A stretch of 64,000 bases of DNA from JANJUO01 sp942492935 (lineage in GTDB: Bacteria > Bacteroidota > Ignavibacteria > Kapaibacteriales > UBA2268), in contig OW818654.1 in the NCBI GenBank assembly GCA_942492935.1, forward strand, positions 62,001-126,000, read 5' to 3'. Each line of letters begins with the position of its first letter. Within the stretch, counting starts at the first letter, position 1. Positions 8,752 to 15,787 of this stretch are shown here, piece by piece. The position numbers and the translations under genes are program-made. The notes under the pieces are model-generated. The model was not told where the DNA came from. It was given only the letters and a program-made list of their open reading frames with translations, and did not search any database.

Positions 8752-9245
8752 TTATTTCTAATGAAGTTTTGTTTTTCCTTTGTCATTCTGAACTCGCTTC
8801 AGAATCCATCTTCACATTCTGTCATTCTGAACTCGTTTCAGAATCCATCTTCACATTCCGTCATTCTGAACTCGTTTCAGAATCCATCTTCGCTTTGTCA
8901 TTCTGAACTCAAAACAAGATGTCCAACACTTTGAAAGTGTTGGACATCTGCATAACTGTCATTCTGAACTCGTTTCAGAATCCATTTCCCTGTTATTTTC
9001 GAAACAAGATGTCCAACACTTTGAAAGTGTTGGACATCTGCATATTAGATTCCACATTAAGTGCGGAATGACATAGAAATAAACTCTGCATTCTGAACTT
9101 GTTTCAGAATCTATTCTCAATGCTTAAATGAAGAAACCCCACCTAACCTCCCCAAGGGGAGGAATAATATGTAAAGTCCTCCCCTTGGGGAGGATTTAGG
9201 AGGGGTTTAAAAATTGTCTAAAATCTTCTCATTTTTATGAATTTC
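8752..9245. repeat. Cluster of interspersed palindromic repeats between convergent genes
   Basis: The 494-bp gap carries no gene. It contains at least five copies of TCATTCTGAACTCGTTTCAG-type sequence (self-complementary TTCTGAAC.../GTTTCAGAA), two copies of the AGATGTCCAACACTTT hairpin (8917-8949 and 9007-9039), and at 9130-9215 the internal CCTCCCCAAGGGGAGG module of the fold-back element. Confidence 0.85.
8917..8949. repeat. 33-bp perfect palindromic repeat (AGATGTCCAACACTTT family)
   Basis: Sixteen-base arms AGATGTCCAACACTTT and AAAGTGTTGGACATCT are separated by a single G. The same hairpin recurs at 9007-9039, 10728-10760, 24069-24101, 34512-34544 and 34837-34869, and imperfectly at about 34139-34171. 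Confidence 0.9.
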
Positions 9246-10556
9246 CTACTCTGTTACTATAAATTTTGAAGAATACTTTTTGTTGCCATCAGTCAGATTT
9301 AGTAAGTAAGTTCCTTTAGCTAATACTATCGGAATTCTGAGTTCAGTTCCATTTGGTTCAATATTAAGTTGATGAACTAATTTTCCGTTAATATCGAATA
9401 TTTCAAGATTAACCGAATTATTAATCAATTCAATTCCAGATATTAATAGCATACCTTTTTGATATTCTGATTTTAGTTCTAAATCAATCGGATTTTCAGT
9501 AACATTCGATAAAATCTTTTTCATATCAAATGCAATTAATTGTGTATTTGTTCCTAATATAATTATATCTAATTTGTTGCTGTAATAAAGTCCACGGGGG
9601 GACATATAATTTGCTACATCAAATGCAATAGCATCCTTATCAAAATTCCAAATAAATGTACTCGGTGTTAATGTACTAAAAGCTATTAAAGAATCATTAA
9701 TAAAACAAAATTTGCCAATTGCTTTAATCTTGTATTTATCTTCATCATATTCTCTGTATGCAGATGCATTTTCAGTTGTAAACATTAATAACTTCCCATT
9801 ATATGGTAGAAATGCAACATATTTATTGTTGTTGCTGAATTCGATTCTTTGAAAATTGTAATCTACATTCTCCAATCTCTCCAATTCTTTAATCAACTTC
9901 AAAGTATTAGCATCCCAGAGTTTAAGAGAAGTATAAGATTTGCCATATACATCTTTCCCGCTTCCACCTGTAGCAAAGAAACGACCGTCTGGGGAGAAGG
10001 AAATCTTATGTATCATTTCTTCAGTCTTTATGTAAGAACGTTCTTGTGTTTCCAAATCAAGAATTACTATTGAAGAATCGTGCCCAATAGTTCCGCCACT
10101 ACTTGCTCTATATGCTACTTTTTTTGAATTTGGAACAAATGTAACCCGATTTCCATTTCCAAAAGTTTTTGAACTTAAGTCAGATAAATCAATTATTGTA
10201 ACTCCATCATAAGATGTAGCGAGATATTTTCCATCATCAGAAATATCAATTGATTCAATTTGAACATCATTAGATATTTTCGGTAATTTCCTTAAAAGTT
10301 TTCCATTTGTTCCGTCAATTTCACTGATTTGAAGTTCACTTTTTACTGTATTCCCATCTTTAAATCCATTTCTGTAAACAAATATGTTTCCATTAGGATG
10401 CACAGCAAATCCATGAATCCCACCAATTGAAGAATCAGCTACCCATAGTATGCGTGGGTCTGGTTCTTCAGCCCATCCCACAAAATAGTTAGACATAAGC
10501 AACACCAAAGCTGCAAGCGATAAGAGCCATGCTCTTGTATTTTGTTTGCGTATCAT
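9246..10556 (-). CDS. Secreted WD40-like beta-propeller protein with T9SS C-terminal sorting domain
   Basis: The protein (436 aa) has a cleavable signal peptide (about residues 1-29, ending near VGWAEEP). A run of WD40/YVTN-like blades follows, with signatures such as KISFSPDGRFFATGG and SLKLWDANTLKLIKEL. The last about 75 residues form a T9SS type A sorting domain: LEIFDINGKLVHQLNIE, a Gly-Thr-x-x-R-I-P strand, LAKGTYLLNL and a terminal KKYSSKFIVTE. This implies export across the inner membrane by Sec and then across the outer membrane by T9SS. The ligand is unknown. It is monocistronic and flanked on both sides by palindromic repeats. Confidence 0.85.
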   Translation of the reverse strand: MIRKQNTRAWLLSLAALVLLMSNYFVGWAEEPDPRILWVADSSIGGIHGFAVHPNGNIFVYRNGFKDGNTVKSELQISEIDGTNGKLLRKLPKISNDVQIESIDISDDGKYLATSYDGVTIIDLSDLSSKTFGNGNRVTFVPNSKKVAYRASSGGTIGHDSSIVILDLETQERSYIKTEEMIHKISFSPDGRFFATGGSGKDVYGKSYTSLKLWDANTLKLIKELERLENVDYNFQRIEFSNNNKYVAFLPYNGKLLMFTTENASAYREYDEDKYKIKAIGKFCFINDSLIAFSTLTPSTFIWNFDKDAIAFDVANYMSPRGLYYSNKLDIIILGTNTQLIAFDMKKILSNVTENPIDLELKSEYQKGMLLISGIELINNSVNLEIFDINGKLVHQLNIEPNGTELRIPIVLAKGTYLLNLTDGNKKYSSKFIVTE

Positions 10557-11060
10557 AACATATTACTCAAATACTTTTTCCAAATTTGCAATTCCCCACA
10601 TATATAATGACACATGAAAGTGCTTTTCGTTTCAGAGAAATGAAAAATAATTGGAAATTGCAATTTCCAATTTGTCATTTAGAACTTGTTTCAGAATCTA
10701 TCTACGATTTATGTCATTTCCAAAGCAAGATGTCCAACACTTTTAAAGTGTTGGACATCTGCATATATTAGATTCCGCATCAAGTGCGAAAACTATACAA
10801 CTTGGCTGCGATATCATAATAGAAAAATTAACCAAGTAAACTAAAAAAGCTGCGTAGCTGCGATATAGAGATGTCGCTAATACGCAGCTATAAATTTAAA
10901 AACAACAAAATTTTTCTACTAATATGTCGCTACTACGTAACTTTATGGGATTGGATTCTGAAACAAGTTCAGAATGACAAAGCGTAAATGGATTCTGAAA
11001 CAAGTTACCAATGACAAAGCGTAATTGGATTCTGAAACAAGTTCGGAATTTATTTTCATC
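10557..11060. repeat. Repeat cluster, inverted copy of the 34-kb array module
   Basis: No gene is visible. From about 10660 to 11050 the order of modules is the reverse complement of one unit of the 33.9-35.1 kb array: the AGATGTCC hairpin (10728-10760), TTCCGCATCAAGTGCG-like sequence, a TTGGCTGCGATATCATAATAG segment, AGCTGCGTAGCTGCGATA, then several GGATTCTGAAACAAGTTC copies. Confidence 0.8.
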
Positions 11061-11065
11061 TTATC

Positions 11066-11097
11066 TTTGAAGAAAAGTAAATATTTACATATTTTTG
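11066..11097 (+). promoter_or_regulatory. Bacteroidota-type promoter for the DsrE-like gene
   Basis: TTTG at 11066-11069 and TATTTTTG at 11090-11097, spaced by 20 nt, match the TTG/N17-23/TAnnTTTG pattern known for the primary sigma factor of Bacteroidota. This implies a leader of about 80 nt. Confidence 0.6.
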
Positions 11098-11183
11098 TAA
11101 TTCATTTATTAAGTGGCTGTAGATAACAAACTCAGCATAAATTAAATGAATTTATTTTTATATTTTTATAAAGGATATTTATA

Positions 11184-11540
11184 ATGAGTGTTTTGATAAT
11201 ATTTAATCGTGAACCTTATGATAATACTGATGTTACTTGGAATGGATTGCGACTTGCTGAAACATTAAGAAAAAATGGACAAGAAGTAAGAATTTTTCTA
11301 ATGAATGATTCGGTTGATATGGCAAGAGATATTTGCAAAGCTCCAGATGGATACGACCAAGATTTAACACAAATGCTTAAAGCATTAATTTCAAATGGAG
11401 TATCAGTTAAAGTTTGTGGAACTTGTCTGTCTCGATGTGGAATTTATAAAAATCATCCTTATTTTGATGGTGCGGAAAAATCAACTATGAATGCATTAGC
11501 TGAATGGGTAGTTGATAGCGATAAAGTATTGACATTTTAA
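11184..11540 (+). CDS. DsrE family protein
   Basis: This 118-aa single-domain protein of the DsrE/DsrF/YchN fold has an N-terminal strand SVLIIFNREPYD, a TWNGLRLAETL helix and a central VRIFLMNDSVDMA strand-helix. It also has the cysteine pair CGTCLSRCG at about residues 76-84, and a C-terminal LAEWVVDSDKVLTF strand. Family members act in sulfur-relay or redox chemistry, and the CxxC-like cysteines suggest sulfur or thiol handling; no dsr or tus partner is nearby. The start is well supported by AGGATATTTATAATG. It precedes rsgA by 36 bp on the same strand. Confidence 0.85.
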   Translation: MSVLIIFNREPYDNTDVTWNGLRLAETLRKNGQEVRIFLMNDSVDMARDICKAPDGYDQDLTQMLKALISNGVSVKVCGTCLSRCGIYKNHPYFDGAEKSTMNALAEWVVDSDKVLTF

Positions 11541-11576
11541 TAATTTAAGTTAAAGTTAAATTAATATTTTTTTTAT

Positions 11577-12644
11577 ATGAAATTAGAAGACTTAGGATTT
11601 AATGAAAATCTCATAAAACATATAATTGAGAATAAACTCGAAGATTATGTAATTGGTAGAGTAATTTTAGAACATAAAGAAAGATATGTTGTTAAAACTG
11701 AAATAGGTGAATTTGAAGCTGAAGTAACTGGTTTATTAAGATTTTCAGCAAAAAGTAGAGAAGATTTTCCAGCAGTTGGAGATTGGGTAGCATTAACAAT
11801 TTATGATGATAATTTTTCGATTATTCATAATGTTTTTCCCAGATTATCAATAATTTCCAGACAATCAGTTGGTCAATTTGGAGAAATACAGATAATTGCA
11901 ACTAATATTGATTATGCTTTAATTGTTCAGGCAGCAGATAGAGATTTTAATATCAATAGAATTGAAAGATATCTAACAATTTGCAATTCTTCAAAAGTTA
12001 AGCCGATAATCATAATTACAAAAACTGATTTAATTAATGAACAATCCAAAACAGACATAATTGATAGTATAAATCAACGTATAAAAGATATACCTTTATT
12101 TACAATTAGCAATGAAACTCGTGATGGTTATCAAGATTTAATTAATATAATAGAAAAAGGAAAGACGTTTTGCATGCTGGGTTCATCAGGTGTTGGCAAA
12201 TCTACTTTGGTGAATAATCTTTCAGGTAAAAATTTAATGAAAACTGATGCAATTAGTGTGAGTACAAATAAAGGCAGGCATATAACAAGTCACAGAGAAT
12301 TGGTTGTACTGGAAAATGGTGGAATCTTCATTGATAATCCGGGTATGAGAGAAGTTGGTGTTGTTGATTCTGCCAACGGATTAGAATCAACCTATAATTT
12401 AATTGATGAATATTCTAATAATTGTAAATTCAAAGATTGTACTCATACAAACGAAGTGGGTTGCTCGGTTATTGAAGCTGTTGAAAACGATATAATTGCT
12501 CGAAGTTCTTATGAGAATTACCTTAAAATGAGAAAAGAGATTTCTCATTTTGAATCATCAGTAGTTGAAAGGCGACAGAAAGATAAAGTTTTTGGCAAAA
12601 TGATGAAAAATTATAAAAAAGACAAAAGTAAAAATAAGTTTTAA
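11577..12644 (+). CDS. rsgA: Small ribosomal subunit biogenesis GTPase RsgA
   Basis: RsgA is a circularly permuted GTPase that helps mature the 30S subunit. An N-terminal OB-fold region (to about 105) is followed by the permuted motifs: G4 TKTDL near 144, G1 GSSGVGKST near 201-209 and G3 DNPGMRE near 253-259. A C-terminal zinc-binding segment, CKFKDCTHTNEVGC, is near 283-296. The N-terminus (LEDLGFNENL) and 355-aa length fit the longer RsgA/YloQ-type variant. The gene lies 36 bp downstream of the DsrE-like gene and may be co-transcribed with it. Confidence 0.94.
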   Translation: MKLEDLGFNENLIKHIIENKLEDYVIGRVILEHKERYVVKTEIGEFEAEVTGLLRFSAKSREDFPAVGDWVALTIYDDNFSIIHNVFPRLSIISRQSVGQFGEIQIIATNIDYALIVQAADRDFNINRIERYLTICNSSKVKPIIIITKTDLINEQSKTDIIDSINQRIKDIPLFTISNETRDGYQDLINIIEKGKTFCMLGSSGVGKSTLVNNLSGKNLMKTDAISVSTNKGRHITSHRELVVLENGGIFIDNPGMREVGVVDSANGLESTYNLIDEYSNNCKFKDCTHTNEVGCSVIEAVENDIIARSSYENYLKMRKEISHFESSVVERRQKDKVFGKMMKNYKKDKSKNKF

Positions 12645-12719
12645 ATTAAATGGTAAATATTATGTCCCAAAATGAAAGAATCACGTGCAAATTACAGCAA
12701 ACTATTTCATAATTATTCT

Positions 12720-12875
12720 AAAATGTCATTCCGAACATCGCGAGGAATCCAGCAATTGTTCATTTATAAATTTTACTGGATTTCTCGCAAAGCTCGAAAT
12801 GACGATTTACAATATTAATCATCCAAAGGTAGATTGCCCAGTTAGATAAGAGAGACATTATATATTAATTGAGTA
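12720..12875. repeat. Palindromic repeat in the rsgA-PAP2 gap
   Basis: TGTCATTCCGAAC...GAGGAATCCAG at about 12724-12752 is complementary to CTGGATTTCTCGCAAAGCTC...AATGAC at about 12777-12804, giving a large hairpin. The following TTGCCCAGTTAGATAAGAG resembles 31159-31178, so this may be a shared insertion context. No gene is seen in the 300-bp gap. Confidence 0.65.
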
Positions 12876-12944
12876 AAGGATTTTTCTAATTTTTGCAGAT
12901 ATTGATTTTATTGAGATTATTTTTATTTACAAATAGGATATATT

Positions 12945-13730
12945 ATGAAGTTATCAATCAAATTTTTTATACTATTTCTTGCAATAGAGAGTGCTTTTTC
13001 ATATTCGCCATATCAACTTAGTTGGGAAACTGATGGCTATATTCTTGGTACAGGTTTAACAGCAGGTTTAACGGCTTTGATTATTGATAGTAAATTAGAT
13101 AAAATAACTCAAGAAGAAATTAATAAATTATCAACTAGTGATATAAATGCATTTGACAGATTAAGAATGGGTAAATATAGTGCAGGTTTATCTGCTACAA
13201 GCGATGTATTTTTGCTGGGAATGGCTTCCCTACCAGCTGGGTTTTTATTTGATAGCAAAAGTAATAACGATATTGTTACCATTGCATCAATGTATTTTGA
13301 AACAATGCTAATTGCAGGAGCAATTCCATACATTACCAAAGGTAGTGTTCAAAGATTCAGACCTTATACTTATGAAGAAGATTTAGAATTTTCAATCAAA
13401 GAAGATGCTGAAGGAAGAAGGTCATTTTTTTCAGGGCATAGTGCAACCTCTTTTGCAAGTGCGGTTTTTCTTTCAAAAGTATATAGCGACTATTTCCCAG
13501 ATTCTAAATATATACCGTATATTTGGGCTGGTTCTTTACTATTAGCAACTACAGTTGCAATTATGCGTATTGAATCAGGGAAGCATTTTTTGACAGATGT
13601 TATAACTGGTGCTATATTCGGTTCATTGGTTGGCTACATTGTTCCTGAATTACACAAAATTAAAAACAATACTAATGATTTTTCTATAAGAGTAACTCCA
13701 ATTAACATTGGAATAAGTTATAGTTTTTAA
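12945..13730 (+). CDS. PAP2 superfamily phosphatase
   Basis: This membrane phosphatase (261 aa) has the three PAP2 signature motifs in order: KGSVQRFRP at about 131-139 (KX6RP), FFSGHS at about 161-166 (PSGH-like) and RIESGKHFLTD at about 207-217 (SRX5HX3D-like). An N-terminal signal or TM segment and several further hydrophobic segments are visible. Likely substrates are lipid phosphates such as undecaprenyl pyrophosphate or phosphatidic acid. The GGATATATTATG context supports the start. It converges on the UmuD-like gene across a shared hairpin region. Confidence 0.88.
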   Translation: MKLSIKFFILFLAIESAFSYSPYQLSWETDGYILGTGLTAGLTALIIDSKLDKITQEEINKLSTSDINAFDRLRMGKYSAGLSATSDVFLLGMASLPAGFLFDSKSNNDIVTIASMYFETMLIAGAIPYITKGSVQRFRPYTYEEDLEFSIKEDAEGRRSFFSGHSATSFASAVFLSKVYSDYFPDSKYIPYIWAGSLLLATTVAIMRIESGKHFLTDVITGAIFGSLVGYIVPELHKIKNNTNDFSIRVTPINIGISYSF

Positions 13731-13786
13731 AAAAAATATTCCGCTTCCGGGGGGCAGAAGCGGAACATCAAGGAGGGCGTTCCTCC
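13731..13786 (-). terminator. Intrinsic terminator between convergent genes
   Basis: Nine-base arms TTCCGCTTC (13739-13747) and GAAGCGGAA (13757-13765) flank a GC-rich loop. Read on the minus strand, the hairpin is followed by an ATATTTTTTTT tract, so it terminates the UmuD-like gene. A second short hairpin, GGAGG/CCTCC (13772-13786), lies beside it. Confidence 0.75.
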
Positions 13787-13805
13787 AAAAAAGTCGCATT
13801 TACGA

Positions 13806-14279
13806 CTACAAATATTTGATTACCATAGTAGCAACACCCCAGATTTCAAATTTATCTGAAGGTCTTATAAAAATTGGTAAATAATTATCATTTTCAGCAA
13901 GAAGTAAAGTTTCTTTATAAGAAAAATTAAGCCGCTTTACAGTTAAATTTTTGTTAATTGCAGCAACTATAATATTGCCATGTTTTGGCTTTTTAGAGCG
14001 GTCAACGAGTAAAATATCACCGTTGTTAATACCTGCATTTTCCATTGAATCACCTTGAACTCTTATCAAAAAAGTTGATTCAGGGCAATCGATTAATGCT
14101 TCACTTAAATCTAAACCGTCTTCAACAAGTTCTAAGTTTTTATATGGAATATCAATTCTTGTTAAATTAATTCTTTTGGGCTTACTTATATTATAATCTG
14201 ATATTTTATTTTCAATAAATGATTTTTGCACTTCAAAAGTTTCTGTTACTAACATATAATTTCCATTATTTAACATCAT
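13806..14279 (-). CDS. UmuD/LexA-like S24 family peptidase lacking a DNA-binding domain
   Basis: The protein (157 aa) carries an S24 peptidase domain. The nucleophile is S78 in GDSMENAGI, and the general-base lysine is K115 in LTVKRL; the strand NGDILLVDRS is typical. There is no N-terminal winged helix, so it resembles UmuD rather than LexA. No umuC gene is adjacent, and no clear Ala-Gly or Cys-Gly autocleavage site lies in the 40-60 region. It could be a UmuD acting in trans, a stand-alone protease-like regulator, or a degenerate antirepressor-linked protein. An ATG follows immediately after the first and is an alternative start. Confidence 0.78.
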   Translation of the reverse strand: MMLNNGNYMLVTETFEVQKSFIENKISDYNISKPKRINLTRIDIPYKNLELVEDGLDLSEALIDCPESTFLIRVQGDSMENAGINNGDILLVDRSKKPKHGNIIVAAINKNLTVKRLNFSYKETLLLAENDNYLPIFIRPSDKFEIWGVATMVIKYL

Positions 14280-14477
14280 ACAAACTCAATTTCAACTAAT
14301 CATTTTATGTGCCAAAATTTTATATTTTAATTTATTTTTGGAAATTATTGAAATATTTTAGTTAAGAGATATATAGTAATTTAATCGCAATTGTGGAGTT
14401 TAGTTAATAATAAAAGCAAGTATTTCCAATAACAAGTATTTTCAAGTAAATTATAATTATAGGATATTGTATTTTTT

Positions 14478-14541
14478 ATCTCGTAGAGATAGTATTATGG
14501 TAAAAAATCAAATCTTGATACACAATTTATCTCGTAGAGAT
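14478..14541. repeat. Two copies of the TATCTCGTAGAGATA hairpin word
   Basis: ATCTCGTAGAGAT occurs at about 14478-14490 and again at about 14528-14540. Each is a 5-bp stem around a GTA loop, the same design as the GTA-loop hairpins of the 34-kb array. The rest of 14280-14600 is AT-rich with no gene. Confidence 0.6.
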
Positions 14542-14606
14542 TATATTCTAAAATAATTCAATCACTACGCTATAGATATATCTCTTTATTATTCTTGTTA
14601 GCATAA

Positions 14607-14741
14607 TGGGGCTGTCTCATAACGTGTCACTCTGAACTTGTTTCAGAATCCATTTCGCATTTAGTTGTTGGAATATATATAAATTGCTCGCAACTTTCAA
14701 AAATGAAAATATCAAAAAAGACCTTTTGAGACAGTCCCCTT
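14607..14741. mobile_element. Small MITE with GGGGCTGTCTCA-type terminal inverted repeats
   Basis: The left end GGGGCTGTCTCATAA and the right end TTTTGAGACAGTCCCC are inverted repeats of about 14 bp with a one-base offset. They bound about 135 bp that include a CTCTGAACTTGTTTCAGAA repeat. There is no transposase inside. The end sequence resembles those of IS elements with GGGGCTGTCTC tips. Confidence 0.65.
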
Positions 14742-14746
14742 TAATG

Positions 14747-14850
14747 TATTCCTCCCTTTGTGGCAGGTTAAGTGAGGTTTCTTATTACAAAATTCATTCC
14801 CTCTTGGAATTTCAAGGAATTTATAATTTATCTTTCAAATTAGAACAAAA
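14747..14850. repeat. Partial fold-back element (right end)
   Basis: TTCCTCCCTTTGTGGCAGG, GTGAGGTTTCTTATTACAAA and TTGGAATTTCAAGGAATT match, with decay, the right end of the full element at 51490-51600. Confidence 0.6.
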
Positions 14851-14901
14851 TGTTTTCAACACTTATTCAAACATCAATTTCAATATATCTAAAAAAATGC
14901 C

Positions 14902-15384
14902 TTATTTAGTCCAAATTTTTTTCGTAGAAACACCATTGTGGCAAGAGTTACAAGCACCTGAAGTAATTGATTGAGCCATATATTTTATATCATTATTGGC
15001 ACTAATAACGACTGGATAAAGTTCTTTAGAAAAGTCAATAGATTCTGTAGTATAGAAGTTTCCTTTTCTATCAACTTGTGTAGTTTTAACTAATTCTCCT
15101 TTCCCGTTACTTTGAGTGTATAATTTAATCGTACCACCAGCTAAAGTTTTGCTTGCCGAGCTATCATAAACTGTTCCAGCTGCACTAAACCATCCTTCAC
15201 CACTACCACCAATTTTATGGCAAGTCATACAATCATTACCAGCATTATGGCTATCATCGCTATTAAAGGTACTGATTTTGATTTCATTTTCATCATTATC
15301 ATTATTATCAGGCGATGATGAATTTTCGCAAGAATTTAACAAAAATATCATAAATATTGATGTTAATAATATTCCGTATTTCAT
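14902..15384 (-). CDS. Lipoprotein c-type cytochrome with two CXXCH motifs
   Basis: This exported lipoprotein has the lipobox LLNSC, and the mature protein begins with an Asn/Asp-rich linker. Two haem c attachment sites are visible: CMTCH near residue 52 and CNSCH near residue 145, almost at the C-terminus. Between them lies a beta-rich, carboxypeptidase-regulatory-like segment (GTVYDSSASKTLAGGTIKLY...). The start at 15384 (MKYGIL) is chosen because GGATATTCTTATG gives the local SD-like spacing; an ATG at 15396 is in frame upstream. The gene is divergent from the large T9SS multihaem cytochrome, suggesting that the two work in the same extracytoplasmic electron-transfer step. Confidence 0.85.
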   Translation of the reverse strand: MKYGILLTSIFMIFLLNSCENSSSPDNNDNDENEIKISTFNSDDSHNAGNDCMTCHKIGGSGEGWFSAAGTVYDSSASKTLAGGTIKLYTQSNGKGELVKTTQVDRKGNFYTTESIDFSKELYPVVISANNDIKYMAQSITSGACNSCHNGVSTKKIWTK

Positions 15385-15590
15385 AAGAATATCCATATAA
15401 TTATTTTTAAAAATTTATTTATTCAATTATAATTAAACTTTAACGTTCAAAAAGTTGCAATCGTTTATATTTTTTTGAGATTTAATTCAGTTTGAAAAAT
15501 TATTTATACAAAATAATAAATTTTTTTAAGTAAAACCTAAGAATTCAATTATCTGCAATGTCCTATTCAGTGCAGATTTTGGGATATTTG

Positions 15591-15620
15591 CAATTAGATT
15601 AATTTAAATTAATCTAATTG
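15591..15620. promoter_or_regulatory. Perfect 30-bp palindrome between divergent cytochrome genes
   Basis: Both halves read CAATTAGATTAATTT outward, with no loop and no mismatch. It lies 14 bp upstream of the -33 box of the right-hand promoter, a position suited to an operator or activator site; a cruciform is an alternative. The remaining part of the 15385-15787 gap is AT-rich. Confidence 0.6.
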
Positions 15621-15633
15621 TTTGCATAAATAT

Positions 15634-15664
15634 TTTGCAAATATAAATAATTTATCTAATTTTG
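15634..15664 (+). promoter_or_regulatory. Consensus promoter for the multihaem cytochrome
   Basis: TTTG at 15634-15637 and TAATTTTG at 15657-15664 are spaced by exactly 19 nt. The predicted leader is about 115 nt. Confidence 0.65.
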
Positions 15665-15740
15665 TTTGCTTGATATTTGAACAAACGTTTTTCTGATTTT
15701 GTTGCTTTTTGTTCCGCGCGAGTTTGGGTTGAGTTTTAAA

Positions 15741-15756
15741 TATGACATTTGTCATA
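15741..15756. promoter_or_regulatory. Inverted repeat TATGACA-TT-TGTCATA in the leader
   Basis: A perfect 7-2-7 inverted repeat ends 31 bp before the chosen start codon. Its size and symmetry resemble a dimeric-regulator operator. Confidence 0.45.
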
Positions 15757-15787
15757 ATATTCAATTAATTTATATGGATTTATGTGT

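Noticed and set aside
14684..14974. 96-codon plus-strand ORF across the 14.7-kb repeats
   Set aside because: It runs from inside one MITE through a second repeat into the antisense of the cytochrome lipoprotein gene.
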